64,000 nucleotides of DNA from Phellopilus nigrolimitatus (GCA_021029095.1 JAJOHG010000011.1:744001-808000); one strand, 5' to 3'. Counted from the stretch's first letter, positions 39,001 to 51,830 are shown. Numbers and translations: made by a program. The notes: a model not told the origin generated them from the letters alone.

Positions 39001-42000
39001 TGTCATACCACTCAAATTCCAACGACTGGAAGAGCTCGATGAGACGAATCCGCGACTGGCTGACATCGTTGAATGGCCGGAAAACATCATGCTCCCAATC
39101 GCTCTCCGATTCATGATACGAATCTGTGGTTCCAAAGAGCAGATCGAGGAGGTCCTTGACGCGTTGGTTCTGGCCCTTGTTCGTCAGGACGTGCAGCTCC
39201 AGCGACACAAGGTCCAACAACCAGGAACGGAGTCGGAGGAAGGCTTTCATTGTCGTGCATGTCGTGGCGACGCGGGACCCATCACCGTAAAGCACTTCAA
39301 TAAAGGGAGTCCGCGCATCGAAGGGGGCGTGCACGGCCATCGCAGACAGGTGACGCGCGAAAAAGTCCTCGCGTGTCCGGAGATAAAGCATCAGAGGCGA
39401 ACTTGTGCGTGAATGCTCGCACAGCTGATAGATGAGCTTGTACAACCGCTCAGCCAGGACGGGCTGGCTCTCGAACAACGGAATTGCCTTGACTGCTCTG
39501 CGCTTTTCCTTCTCCTTCCCCTTCCCACTCCCAGTCAGCCTCGGCACACCCGTATTCAGCAGGTGGAGCACAACATGTAGGCAAAACGCCCTTGACCCGA
39601 GAGCGTGCGGGTCCTGAATCTGTGCATCAGGTGCTACCTTACCGAACAACAGCAGAAACGCTAGAGAGGAAGACTTGTTATGTTTCGTGCCCCTGAGCAA
39701 GAGGTCCAGAATCGCCACCCGGATAGCCTGTGCGAACAGGTCCTGCTCATCCTCGAGGTCCGGCGCGCCAGCGCCCGTCCAGAGGTCCGTCCACTCCTCA
39801 GCTGCGCCAACATCATCAGCAGAGTCGGAGGCCAGCAAGCGAACAAAGCCGTCGAGTATGATCGTCGACTCCGAACTGCGCTCAATGAGAGCGGAGATAT
39901 TCTGAAAGGAAGGGGACTGCGAAAGCGAAGCCAGGATTTTGATGGCGAGGAACATGGTCTCTGGGTTTGCAGGAAAGTTGACGTACGAGCCAATGGCGGG
40001 GACTGATCTGTGATCAAGGGAGAGACCCTGATCTATCCTGGACAAGAAACTTTGCGAGATTTTCGAACCGACGAGAGACGTGCTGTCGAGCTCCGAGAGA
40101 GCCGGTACGAGATGGTCTAAGAAAATATCTTGAATGGCAAGGACCCTATCCATAATCCTCAGTGCACGCAATAAGACTTTCGCAAAGCGCGAGTTAGTCG
40201 GCTGCCTGTGCAGTTCGTCCGCACCCTCGACGACAAACGAGATTAGAGTTGCCCTCAAAGGCGTTTCGGACAGAATGCGACTGAGAACGTCGAAGCCCGG
40301 ATGTTGTATGACCGGGAAAAGAACTTCCGGGCCCTTGACGTTATATTCCTCGGCCAGGCTAGGCAGCGACTCCAAATCGAAGCTAGCGAGACATCTCTCA
40401 ACGAAGCAGAGGCTGAGATCCGTCATCTTCGAGTTATCGAATGGGTCTAGAAACTCGCGCCTCGTCAGTTTGGCGAGAACGTTGTCGACGACGAAGCTGA
40501 CGAACGGCCCGATGCCAGGAGCGCGGTATGGCTGGCCGAGATTCTCTGGGACGGTGTTGATGGGCTCTGGCTCTGTCACCCGATTCTTTAGAGGGACACG
40601 CTTCGGAGTGTGGATCAGCGTGCTCAGCAGTTCGAGGAAGGGGATAGTAGCGGGGTAGACCTTGTATACTGACTCGACCTCCTCAAGCTCTACCTCAACG
40701 CCTTTGGACGCGAAGCCCCCGCCTCGGACATTAATTACTTCGAGGCGCTCCATCTGCGCCCAAACACTCTTGCAGATCTCGACGCCTGGGATGCCCGCGC
40801 CCGGAAGGCAGAAGGCAGAAAGCGTCTCGAACAGCGCACCTTTGAGCTCAAGCGGAACGCCCAGCGGGATGAGAGACACCAGACAGCCGACCGCACGGTA
40901 CTGTGGGTGCGAGAACACAGCGATGCGCGCCTGGACGGAGTGCGTCGCGACGGCGGATAGAAGCCGAAGGAACGCAAGGCCGAGGAGCACGTCTGTCGGC
41001 GCGATCGGCAGCTGCGGCGGCGGCGCACCGTGCTGCCCGCGCTGCCCTGCACCGAGCGCAGCCCAGGTCTCGAGCTCGCCGAATATGCTTCCCCACGTGA
41101 ACGCGACGGACATCTCGTAGCGCCCGCCGACGCCTGCGCCAGTGCCGTGGATGACGTCGAGCGTGCCCGTCGCCATGAAATTGTACGCACATTCGCTGCA
41201 TGCGACGCCTGTAGAGAGCCCCGCGAGCATGTCGAACACGCTGATGACGAGATCCGGTTCGCGCACCTCGACGGCCCACCGGAGGAAGGACGGGAGCTTT
41301 CCGAGCTCCGCCTCGGCGAGCTCGTAATACGCGGGTGCCTCGGTATTGGGGACGCCACCCCAGAATTGGATTGCGCTGTCTGTGGGGAGGGCAGAATAGA
41401 GATGACCGAGTAGTTGGAAGAGGGTGGCAATGTCGTTGCGCGTTGGTAAAGGGTCTACAGCGGATTCGGCTGGCTTGAACGAGGCCCGCATGTGTCGGTC
41501 CCCGCGAGGGCGGAACTGGTCCTCTTGCTTGTGCTTAATCTTCCGCAGCTCAGCAGGCGCGTGAGTCAAGAGAGATCGAAGCAAGAGCTCGATTTCATGC
41601 AACAAATTTAACTTGAACTCCTCAGGTACGGTGCCCTTCAGCTCAGCCGCATCTGGAGACGTCGAAGATGATAGACTGTTGGAGAGTAGTTGGCTCGCGG
41701 TGCTTCGAACGGCGCTCAGCTGCGACACTACGTGCAACAGAAAAGTGAATGCGTCGCCCTGGACGGCGTTGAAAACCTGCATCTCAAGGTCCTCATTTCG
41801 GAAACCTTCTACGTGCTCCAAAGACGTATTGCGAAATCGCGCTTCAGTAAGGAAAAGTGTCCACTTTAGATGCACAGTCGCTCTCAGAGCCAGGTCTTTC
41901 CAATCTGTCGTCGGAGCCAGATTCCTCCTCATGAAAGACATGAAGGCTGAATCATTGGTAATCGCAACTCTAAGTTCGGCGCCTGGGGAACCCGGTGGAG

Positions 42001-42953
42001 AATGTGATAGGTCGAGAGCGGCAAACAAGGTGGCGAGAATATAAAGTGTCATGTCGTTTCTGGGATTCCGCTCGAGCCATTCTAGAACTTGGCGAAGCTC
42101 AGAAGAAGAGAGGTACCCAGCGCGCGCAACAAAATAGAATGCGAACGCCTAGAGTTCGGCGTTCGTACAGAAGGGATTCGAGACGTGCTGCGAGGACGGC
42201 ATGGCCAAGATTGGCGTTCCCACCTGAGGAAATCGTATAAATATACTATTAGATTTGATTGGTAAACAATACGCACCTTGAGGGCCGGGGACATTCGTGT
42301 TTGAAACTGCATTCGTGACTGCTGCTCTCGCGTTAGCAATGGCAGCCCCTGAATTATTTAGCTCCGCGAAGATGTGGTATGCCACTGAGCCTTCGCTGGT
42401 ACTGCCCACCAGCTGCCTCTTCACGAAGTCATTCAACCGCGCATGTACAGGTAATGCGTCAGCCTTCTCTGCTGCGTCCGCTGCTTCAAAGACAAATCTC
42501 AAACAGTCTGCAAGTTCGCGCCGGGTTTCGTGGAACGCAAGGATGGCTTGCTCGACCGCCTCAATTTGGTTTATTGTTGGATTTTCCGTGAGCACGGAGT
42601 GAAGGAAGCCTGCGCAGTAGCGTTCGGAGCAGTTGAGCTGCTGCGAGATGAAGGCAACTTGGCGAGCGAACTCGGCGTTGACTTGGAGAGGGTGCCCATC
42701 GACCACGACCCTACCTGCAACAGGGAAAAGAAAGCTATCAGCACTGCTATGTTTCACACTAACACATAGGTATGAACGCACCAGACTCGATCTCGCGTTG
42801 TTCCTGCTGACTCCGTGGCCCGAAATCGAAGACTTTTATGAGACGAGGCCTGTTGACGGTGAGTTCGTCGAATAGCTCCTGTTCGCCGCTTTCAATGCCG
42901 CCTGTGTTCAATGCCGATACCAGGATGGCGCGCAGCGACGCGATGGACTCCAT
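36099..42953 (-). CDS. NUP192: Nucleoporin Nup192/Nup205, apparent one-base frameshift
   Basis: Large inner-ring scaffold of the nuclear pore. The start MESIASLRAILVSAL lies at 42,953. Exons 42,953-42,782, 42,714-42,277 and 42,223 onward give SGEQELFDELTVNRPRL, LQVNAEFARQVAFISQQL and GHAVLAARLESLLYERRTL. An open exon of about 4.4 kb then runs to 37,807. Several short exons end in FLTVPDPGSFRADAAAALAR and a last exon with QSYLEVMCRCLREAVAV and a stop at 36,099-36,101. Near 42,148 one extra base is needed to pass from ERRTL to AFAFYFVARAGYL; no intron fits. Total length is about 1,850 residues, normal for the family. The gene is expected to be essential, so a sequence error is likelier than inactivation. 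Joins between about 36,955 and 36,700 are uncertain. Confidence 0.88.
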
Positions 42954-43089
42954 TGTCTTGACGTCGTGCGTGCGTGCAATCTGCAAGACGCGCCGGCGAC
43001 GCGAAAGTACTGTGGCGCGGTACGGCTTGAACCGAGTTGTGACCGAACCACAAACCCTCTTACGAAGTCTTACGTATGCATTCAAATTG

Positions 43090-44880
43090 ATGTGCAGAAT
43101 TGATCTATCGTCGGCATACGCGGCTTGGTCACCGTACGCTGTTTACGATCACTACATGGTTCATCTCCTGATGAACGGAATGAACGGTCTAGACAGGTTC
43201 AGCACACTTGTCGTCCACGATGGTCTATTCCCTGCCGACTCCTGCTTTTCTCAATTCTTTCAGGGAACGTATGCGGGCAAGAGCCTATATCTGCCCTCGA
43301 CGGACTGCGCCTTGCTGAACTTGGCGGCGCTTGAGGTCGACCAGGACAGCTTCATTGACATCCCATCTGGCACGTCCGAGCTCGTGTGGGTCGGCGAAGT
43401 CGCTCTGGAGGATTCGTTACTCGATGAGCTCAGGCCGACGGATCCCTGGGGCTACATGGATCAGGAGCTCCAGACTGTCCAAGCTGACCAGCAACGCGTC
43501 TTCGTGGACGAGCAGCACGTACTCCATGACTCAAGGCACCGCGCCGGAGTCGTGTCATTATACCGCACGCCTACCGTGTCTCTGCTCGCGCTCCGTGGGT
43601 TCACCTCCACCTCCTTCGCGCTTGACGCGGTCCTCGCACCCATCCACAAGGCCACCGTCATCTCCTACCCGCCGGCGCACTTCGTGCCCGTCCCCTCGGA
43701 CGACGTTACCCGTGTCCGCACGCTTCTCTCTGGCCTTAAGTACGACGATACGGTCGCTGGTCTCGTCAATGGCATCTCCGTGGCGCAGATGCATAAGGAC
43801 ATCACCTGGCTCACGGGTGAGGCGAAGGAGAGCCTAATTGAGAGCCGCCACTCCTTCCACCCGGACACCCTCAAGGCCGCGCAGTGGCTTCACGATGCGG
43901 TAGAGAGTACTGGTGCGTCGTGCAACCTGCGCCCATTCTTACCCGGCTTTGCGCCGAACGTCGTCTGGTGCGCTCGTCCCTTCTTTCCTGCGTCCTCAGT
44001 ATAACTCACGTGCTGCAGTCGCTACAATGCAACAGAGGAGACGAGCGCGCTCGTTCTTCTGAGCGCACACTACGACTCGCGTGGTTCGTTTGGGAGCACG
44101 CGAGCACCGGGTGGTGATGACGACGGTTCGGGTACGACTTCTATTCTGTCTATAGCGCGTGCGATCGGCCGGACAGGCACCACGTTTAAGTCGAACGTCG
44201 AGCTCTGCCTATTCGCAGGAGAAGAACAAGGCCTCCTCGGCTCGAAAGCCTATGCTCGTCAGCCGCTCATCTTATGTCTATAGCACCTTAGGCTCATCTC
44301 AATTTTTTTCTAGGCGAGCTGAGGGCTGCTGATGCGAACATTACTCTTATGATCCAGGCGGACATGCTTGCCTATCGCAAGCCAGGCGAGCCTCCCCAGC
44401 TTGGTCTCCCTGACCTGTACGCCACTTTTCCACAACGACATATTCTTTTCTAAACCCGCATTCTCCAGGATCGGCACCCCAGAGGTCGCGCAGCTTGTCG
44501 CCAATATATCCGCACTCTACAGCCCAGAGCTCGAGATCGGCATTACACCCGCGTGCTGCAGTGACCATCAGGTGCGTCCCCAAGCTTAAGCCTGTTTACA
44601 CCACCTGACTAGCGCTCCCGTCACAGTCCTTCCACGAGCAAGGCTTCGCGTCGACGCAGGTCTTCGAGCGAGCAGGGCCGATCGCGGACCCGATGTACCA
44701 CAACTCGGGCGACCTCAGCAACCGCACGGGGTACGATTTCGCGCAGCTGAAGAGCATCGCCAAAGTGCAGGTGCGTAGCGCGCCGCTTCTGGATTGCGTG
44801 CCTATTGCTCAGCTTTTTTTTTTTCCACGTCACAGTTTGCAACGCTTCTGCATGCTGCCGGCTTCGAGCTCCCCGTATAA
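43090..44880 (+). CDS. M28-family zinc aminopeptidase
   Basis: M28 enzymes remove N-terminal residues using two zinc ions and are usually secreted or vacuolar in fungi. After a long prodomain-like exon (LPSTDCALLNLAALEVDQDS, SLIESRHSFHPDTLKAAQWL), introns join VVCRYNATEETSALVLLSAH to YDSRGSFG, GGDDDGSGTTSI, then CLFAGEEQGLLGSKAYA, IQADMLAYRKPGEPPQLG, ACCSDHQ and MYHNSGDLSNRTGYDF. This gives the metal ligands H (SAHYDS), D (GGDDDGSG), E (GEEQ), D (ADML) and H (YHNSGD), and the catalytic E. The stop is at 44,878-44,880. No signal peptide is visible in frame at the start. A strong acceptor (TTCTTTCAG at 43,255-43,263) suggests the true first exon lies upstream and is not recognised, so the 43,090 start is only the nearest in-frame ATG. 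Confidence 0.82.
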
Positions 44881-45745
44881 GCTCCTTATTGAATTCCAGT
44901 TCGGAAGGGCGTGTCGCGAAGCTATGTAATAATGTTTATGAATACATATTGATGCTCGAGGATTATCGAATACTCTCGAGACGAGCCAGCACTATTTCTC
45001 ATCAACAACGCTGTGCTTTTGTCTTTGCCGAGTTCTACACATCACTGATGCGAGCTAGGAACTCGAAGGCAGCTATGCATATCATGTTCAATCCGAAGCC
45101 GACTTCTTCGACTGTTTGAAGAATCGCACAGATCTAATTGTATAACCGAAAGCGCGAAAAGCGATTCACTTGGTGAATATGCGTGGGGCTGGACTGCTGA
45201 GCGAAAAAAAGGTGCGCTCTTTCTCTCTTTTTGGCATTCTTATCTTCTCTGAGTCTATACAACTCAGTTAAACTTGCATTCTATGAATACTAGAGCTGCG
45301 AAAGCTGCGATTTCGAGCAGTTCTGGATACAATAAAATGAACGCCGACGACCCCGAGACACCGTCCGTGCTTCTTCACATTCATGTGCGTCGCGTCTCTG
45401 ATCGCTGTTGAGGAGCGAAGCCCCTGAATGAGTTTTAAAGCTCGCGAATGACGAGAACTCGTATTCCCGGGTGGATTCATCTGCAGCCTCTTTCCATATG
45501 TCTTATGCCATATGTTCAAGACACCAGCCGATGTCCTATATCAAGCTGAGTTTTCGAAAAAACAAGCGAGCGTCTTGGGATACCTGCGAATGAAACTGAC
45601 CCATCTAGTCCTATCATGGTGATCAGATGGCGAGAATTTGCAACAGCCTTGGAGGAGCGCTGCCCCTCGATACTTATCGTCGACATATTACTTAAAACCA
45701 CCGCATTTGACGATTTCTCCTCCCTTCAGCTCTCTCACCGCCGCG
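44881..45745. other. Intergenic
   Basis: No gene, RNA or repeat recognised between the aminopeptidase and the next plus-strand gene. Short open frames on both strands have no recognisable features. Confidence 0.6.
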
Positions 45746-47127
45746 ATGGTGCCCTATCCCGCGGCTTCTCAAGCTGCGATTCTGAATCGTTGGGCCTCGC
45801 TTTCAGCGGCGTTGCTACTTTTCAAACTTGTCTGTGGCATCGGCGCCGCTACATCGACAAACATCACCAGTCGACGACTCCAGCGACCTGATAAGGTACT
45901 CGAATGCGCCTGATGGCGGCGAGGCGTGGACGCACGTTCCCTGGGACACGCACGCGTACAACAATACTGTGTCGTTTATCAACGCCTCTGGAGCGTCTGC
46001 GTTTTTTCAGTTTAACGGTCAGGATCGCTTTTACAAACAGTTCCAGGTTTGAAGCTTATCCCCCGAAACGCGACCGACAGGAAGCGCTGTGTATGTCTAC
46101 GGGAGCGACTGGAAGTTTGGGCGGCCGTTCATGCCGTCGATAGACTGGTCAACAGGCCTCGAGCGTCTCCGTGGTGGGCAACAACCCGGCACACGACTTG
46201 AACTATTCATGCATCTGGAATATCGAGAATCTCTCGCCGCATGAAGAGCACTTGCTGACTGATCACAACCCTGTTATCCACCTCCGGGTTTAACTCGTCG
46301 AACGATGACGGAGCGGCATTTTCCCTGGATCAAATAGTGTGAGCGTCTATTTCATTTAATTTTCATTCTGCTAGTTATGCTTAACTCAATGAATGAGCAG
46401 ATATACACAAGTAACCGGAGACGACAGTACCACTGGTAGTAGCTCAGCTCAACCAGATACACCCGCAGCCACTTCATCTAGCCAAAACACGGCAGTTACC
46501 TCACCGCCGTTAGGGGCTATCGTAGGTGGGGCGGTGGGCGGAGCAGCTTTAGTCACATCTGGCATAGCGGTCGCTATATTCCTTTTCCGCAAAGCAGGAA
46601 GAGCAAGCAGACTGCGGCAGGACATCCTATTTTCGCCTCTCGCCACGGTCGATCATGATATGGAGATGCGCGGGGTCGACGGTCGTATACTCCGTGGACG
46701 CAGGTGCCGCATCGCCGCCAGACGCCAGCCCGCGTCCTTTCTCATCTCCCGAAACCTCAGTGGTGGACAGCGAGTCGAAGAGGATGCTCTCCTTACCCAA
46801 CGAGAAGCTGTCGTCCATTAGTTGCCTCAAGCTCGGACGCCGTGAACAGAGATAGCCGCTACGCGTCTACGCTGGATGCGTCCGCCTGCGGGGATTGCCG
46901 TCCGCCGCTCGCGTTCCGCGCAAGACTCGGTATCGCCCATCGAGGAGATCACAGAACTGCGCTCTGAGGTCGCGCTGCTCCGGAGCAGCGGGTCGCGGAA
47001 CGTGACTGGGGCACTCAGGCTCGCGAACCCGCTCACAGAAGAGGCGCTCGAGCTGGAGATGGCGGGTGTGCCTCCGCCGGATTACGATTTTCCCAGCCAG
47101 ATACACTTTACTAATGATGAAAAATAA
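45746..47127 (+). pseudogene. Single-pass membrane protein gene, multiple frameshifts
   Basis: Blocks of a typical agaricomycete surface protein are present. There is a signal peptide (WASLSAALLLFKLVCGIG), an extracellular domain (AWTHVPWDTHAYNNTVSF, INASGASAFFQFNG, VYVYGSDWKFGRPF, GNNPAHDLNY, WNIENLSPHE, FSLDQIV), a Ser/Thr-rich stalk, and a transmembrane helix (GAIVGGAVGGAALVTSGIAV). A cytoplasmic tail follows with EITELRSEVALLRS, ending IHFTNDEK at 47,127. The blocks are in different frames: changes are needed near 45,870, 46,060-46,150, 46,255-46,300 and 46,650-46,880. Some could be introns, but the first is a one-base shift. The extracellular part resembles carbohydrate-binding-like domains; the ligand is unknown. 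Confidence 0.65.
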
Positions 47128-47424
47128 GCCAATGTTTGGCAGACCTTCTTTTTCTTTTGTTTACGACCGTTTGATTAGTTGGGACATTGCTTTCGTGTTT
47201 TGCTTTCGAAGTCTGCTGATAATTATGCGTACTTACTTACGAGTTTCGACAATTGCTACTACGAGGAACAAAAATAGCTTCCTCGACCAAGTGAATTATA
47301 CAAAAAGATGAATGGCATACAGTGCATTCAATTACAAAATGACAGAATGTGAGGAGACATTGGAGACAGCAAGATAATGAAATAAATAGTATACAGCTCC
47401 AAGACAGACAGAGGATCCTCGCGA
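47128..47424. other. Convergent intergenic region
   Basis: Short AT-rich region between two convergent genes. Probably holds both 3' ends. Nothing else seen. Confidence 0.6.
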
Positions 47425-48408
47425 TCACGCGAAACCGCGGAAAAGCCTACTGAAAAAGCCACTGCCTTCTGTGGACTGTTCCTCATCGACAAAGGACAGT
47501 TTCAGCCTCCCGCTCTGACTCCCAATGTCCAGAGTCGATCCAGTCCACCCTTCTATGCCCGCTAGAAGTACAATCAATCAAGAGTGAGTCAGCGCAATGA
47601 TAACAATTTATATTAGCAGGGAGCTCACTGTAATTTGCAGCTTTAATATCGCCAATGAAACAAGACCCTTTACCATCGATTTCGGAAAACGTGATCAAAC
47701 GAGATGTGACTGAATTGGACAGGGAGACAGAGCCGTGGACGGTAAACATCGTCACTGGGCCTACGAAAGACGAGGGAAGGGCCACAGAAACGGACCCGCT
47801 TCTCGAATAAGCGGACAGTGCATATTGTCGCGGGGTAATGGCATTCTGCACGGAACTTTCAAAAAGATGCTCAGCGGACCGCTAGTTTAGAGCTTACCAT
47901 CTTCACGCTGATAGACCCACTCTGGCTTTTCACGTCAATGAGCGCACGCCTCTTCTGTTCTTCTCCTGAATCACTGTCCACGAGCCACACGACCGTGGAG
48001 ATGCTCCCGTTCTTGCTCTCCAGCTGGAGATTCTTCCTCCCATCTTCTCCGTCAAAATCTAGAGCGCTCGGGACAAGCTCGTCAGGAATTCGGAGACCTG
48101 GGTCGACGACGTAGGTCCCTTTGATTGACTCGTTATCTCGCTTGATGAGCGAGAAATTTGAAGCTGGGAGGTTTGGGGTCTGGGGCAGCGGTCTCGCTCC
48201 TGATGCCGAAGTCTCGGCAGGTGAAGTCTCTGAGGATGACGGGGCGTATGGAGGTGGGTGTTCAGGCCCAGATGACACTTCAGCCTGCGGATTCTGCTAG
48301 AGACGATATTAGACTATATAAGAACACTAGGAACTAGCTAGTGAAGTCGGGGACACGTACCTCATCTCCTTGCTCTTCAGCAAGCTTGCTATCGTTAGGA
48401 ACCAACAT
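47425..48408 (-). CDS. DUF7330-type protein
   Basis: The start at 48,408 gives MLVPNDSKLAEEQGDE, then an intron, then a Pro/Ser-rich segment (EHPPPYAPSSSETS, RPLPQTPNLPASNFSLIKRD). The folded part begins NESIKGTYVVDPGLRIP and continues with LQLESKNGSISTVVWLVDSD and ALIDVKSQSGSISVKM. After an intron comes YSRSGSVSVALPSSFVGPVT with FTVHGSVSLSN, then IGDIKAANYSEL. The last exon has GWTGSTLDIGSQSGRLKLSF and ends SRLFRGFA, stop 47,425-47,427. Repeated short beta motifs of the form SGSISV fit the DUF7330 family, common in agaricomycetes and of unknown role. No signal peptide or membrane segment is seen. The frame is intact. Confidence 0.75.
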
Positions 48409-48682
48409 AACGTGTCAGGGTAAGCGGAGAGAGCGGCAAAGACTTTGAGAATCCGAGTATTTATTCCTGTTGCAAGTTCCGCAGCGAAGCCAAGGATGAG
48501 CGCGTGGCGGCGGCTGCGGCTGCGGCGCTGCGCACATCGTGATCGGAGTCGCTGCCGAGACGCGTCTTTAAATTCCGCTCAGAAATTAAATCTGCATAAT
48601 AGTCTGATTTAGGAATTCTCAATGACTCGAAGCATCGGATTAGTAGAACATGCCACGTGTACATATCGCTAGGATACTTTTG

Positions 48683-51054
48683 CTATTCCAACAATATATC
48701 TAATGTCGTACACTGTCTAGGTATCAACCTGAAGTACACGATATCCACGTCTCCCCTCGGGCCTCTCTTCTCGTCTGAAAGAGAGCCGTCTATCGTACTA
48801 CCCTCTGGCTCTTCTTCGACGGTGCGGATCGGGCCCTTAAACCAATACACGCCGCCATACTTCGGGAAGTAGTAATAGATGAGAGAGAAGATCATCACGC
48901 TGCCGAGCACGACGATGGTGTAGTTCATCTCGCTCGCGGGAACGCCCGGGTCAGTCGGGAAGAGGAACACGACGAACATGAACGCCATAAAGAGCACGGA
49001 GATGATCGCGCACGGGAGGCTCTGGGGAAACGCTCATAAGCAGCAGTTAGGTCTAGTGTGGACAAGACACGCACGAAGAAACCGAGATTGAACGGGCCCG
49101 GCTTGAAGTTGTTTTTGAATGCGAAGCGACAGACGATCGGTCACCGCAGTACGCGATGTACGATGCAACGACGGAAAGGGAGAACACGGCGTTGATTGCC
49201 TGCGCGCCCGCGAACACGAGCAGGCCTAGTAGACCCGCGCAGACAGCACTGAACCAGACGGTGTTGACAGGCGTCTTTGTGTACGCATTCATGCGGTAAA
49301 GGACCGTGGAGAAGGGGAGGGCACCGTCCCTTGAGAAGGCGAAGACTTGTCGAGACGATGCGAGCAGCATCGACGTTCCCATCATGTATCTTTGTTTGAG
49401 GGAAACAAAACATGAGCATACGAGTTGAGCTAGAGAAGGCGTGAACGCGTACTGTACTATGACAACGATCGCCCACAACCCGAGCGTCCCCTTTTGTCCA
49501 AAGCTGTTGGTGAAAATCGTCGCCATGGGCTGGCCAATTGGACTATTCAGAATTCCCTCGAGATCCTTGCCCATGCAAAAAGCGAGCGAGACATTGATGG
49601 CTGTTAAAATATTTGAGTTTCTTCATGAGATTATGATAATGATAGGTCGGCTTACCCCAGCCGAGGACCCCAGATACGGCAATTGCTCCGACGATAGCCC
49701 ATGGTACGGCGACTGCGGCATTGGATGCCTCTTCGCTGATATGCACAGCCGAATCGAACGAACCTGAGAGTGATTAGTATCAATTCGACGAAAGTTATGT
49801 CTTTATAGCTCACAGATAGTCCATAGCGGCGCCAGGAAGCTGAGGATGTAGGCAAACCCAGGCGACCAAGTAGTCACTACGTGCAAAGGCAACATTAGAA
49901 TGATTACACCCTTGGCAATGACCGTTACTTACAGTTAGTGAAGTTTCCGAGAGCATAACTCGCGTCGTTCATGAGCTCCTTGGGTGTTGCCGCCGGAAGG
50001 GCTATTATCACTGCCAGACAAAGGCTAACAGCGAAAACAACATGAGACATGATTGGAATTAATCTGTCGAAAGGTCAACGTACAGAACGTTGAGGATGAC
50101 GTATACGGTCTGCAGACGCGCCAGGACGTTCGTGGCAAAACAGCAAATAATGGAGTCGGTCAAAAGTATGAGGCAAAAAACACCGCTAGAAACAAAAACG
50201 GACACATGAGACTCGTATCCTGGGTAGAAAGATGTAGATACGTACTAAGTCTGAGCACTTGTAGCTTCAAAGTTTTCATTCGAGCCTATGCTGGCTGCCG
50301 CCATGATCTGTACAGCGCAACCCCAGTTTATTGAGGCTACAGCAGAGATGGTACCGACGGTGTTCGCATCTGTGATTGGGCATTGGCGTCAGGATTTGCA
50401 AACGCAGAGCAAGCACGTTAAAATCCAGCTTACAGCCGACGATCCACGCCAAGAAGTTTCGGCAGCGGGGTGACGAAAGCGAATGCGTCCAGAAATAGAG
50501 CTGCGAGCGCGTGAGTTGAATTGGAAACCAAAGAGCGCCCATAACACGGGGAGGCACGGATCATCAAATTACTCACTCCACCAGACGTTGGTGCTGCCGA
50601 CCCAAGTTCGCCCATTGACATGCCCACCAAGAGGATGAAAAAACTCGCAACAGCCCACTTCAAAATCTCGTCAGGATTTTTATGCGAGAGCCATTTCACT
50701 GCCAAAAAAACTCACGCCCCATACCATGGCCGACGGTCCACCATTTGGGATTGCATAGAAGAGGACAGAGCTGGTATTTTTGTAAATAAACATCAAGAAT
50801 ATGTTGTCAGCTTGCGACAGGGGGCCACTCACGCGATGGAGGGCAAGAGTCCAATGATACTGAACGCGATGCCAAACACCTGTTCCAGAAAACAAAAGAC
50901 GCGTTAGGTTATGCGAAGACATCACATGAGCAGCGAGATTACTATGCGTACCTCTAAGGGCGTGAACGCACGCTGAAATTCCTGCTTGTATCCGAGTCCA
51001 GCAAGCAGTTCCTCGTCTGCCGCCGTGATCTGATCCTGCCTCGACTTGGACATG
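48683..51054 (-). CDS. Amino-acid/GABA permease (APC superfamily)
   Basis: A plasma-membrane or vacuolar transporter with about 12 membrane segments. The start at 51,054 reads MSKSRQDQITAADEELLAGL, GYKQEFQRAFTPLE. After introns the typical APC sequence follows: FGIAFSIIGLLPSI, AIPNGGPSAMVWG, WAVASFFILLVGMSMGELGS with SAAPTSGG, GSFDSAVHISEEASNAAVAV with PWAIV, SSRQVFAFSRDGALPFS and YTKTPVNTVWFSAVCAGL. The end is FFPKYGGVYWFKGPI and an acidic tail, stop 48,683-48,685. The SEEASNA motif in a loop is characteristic of fungal GABA/choline-type permeases. Near 49,140 one base is missing between VVASYIAYC and PIVCRFAFKNNFKPG, breaking the frame. Given the otherwise intact gene this may be a sequence error. 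The substrate cannot be told from sequence. Confidence 0.85.
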
Positions 51055-51830
51055 ATCGGAACGTTTAAAACCCAGAGCTAGTCACTATGAATCGCTGAGA
51101 ACGCGTCAAGCCCAAAGACAGCGTCGAAGTCGTCAGTAGAAGCGGAAAGAAGTCGGACCCGAGACGGCCTGGTGATGGTACTGGAGGAAGGAGAGGGGAG
51201 CGCTGGAGTCCATGTTATTCTGAATGCCTTAAGGTACAGCCCCTTCGACGCCACCCCCGGAGTTGATCGGTGATGTTACCGCTGAATGGAAGGAAGCAGA
51301 AGCAGGAGATAAGTAAACTGGCTTGCCTAGATTGCAAATTTTGCACACTGCGCGTTATCTCTTTGATAACTTGAGATAAGTGAGCGGCAGCCAATTATAG
51401 AACACATCCAGGTCATTCGTGTTCATCACAGAGCACAAGGGTGAAAAACAAGGCAGGAAAAATGATGCGAGCTCTTTGGCAGATTCTAGCTGAGGTTCAG
51501 CGTTATACAGCATTAGGTAGTGGAATGTGTAAATTGCTTCCGTATAGGACGGCGAATGATCGACGACATTGTCCTCGGCGACAATCACGTGTTCAACACA
51601 CTTATTTGGTATTACTTTTACTATTAGTAAGTCTTCGTATAATTTACAGTTCAGAATCAGATACAGGCTTGATACTGTCGAGTTTGATCCTTTAAACAAG
51701 CCTCCGCCACCGCGGCTCATCTTTCGTTGCATGGCTATACAATATACACACCTAAAATTACAATTTTCTGCGGTTTATCTTATATCCTTCCTCTACTGCT
51801 GTACTAGTCTTCTCCTTTATATTTGCCTAA
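51055..51830. other. Intergenic
   Basis: Upstream of the permease and downstream of the ARMT1-type gene. A minus-strand frame of 125 codons (51,355-51,732) has no recognisable domain and I do not call it a gene. Confidence 0.55.

Noticed and set aside
40134..41430. Long open frames on the plus strand and in another minus frame inside NUP192
   Set aside because: They are shadows of the NUP192 exon, which has clear family similarity in its own frame.
51355..51732. Minus-strand open frame of 125 codons upstream of the permease
   Set aside because: No domain, signal peptide or splice continuation; AT-rich composition like intergenic DNA.
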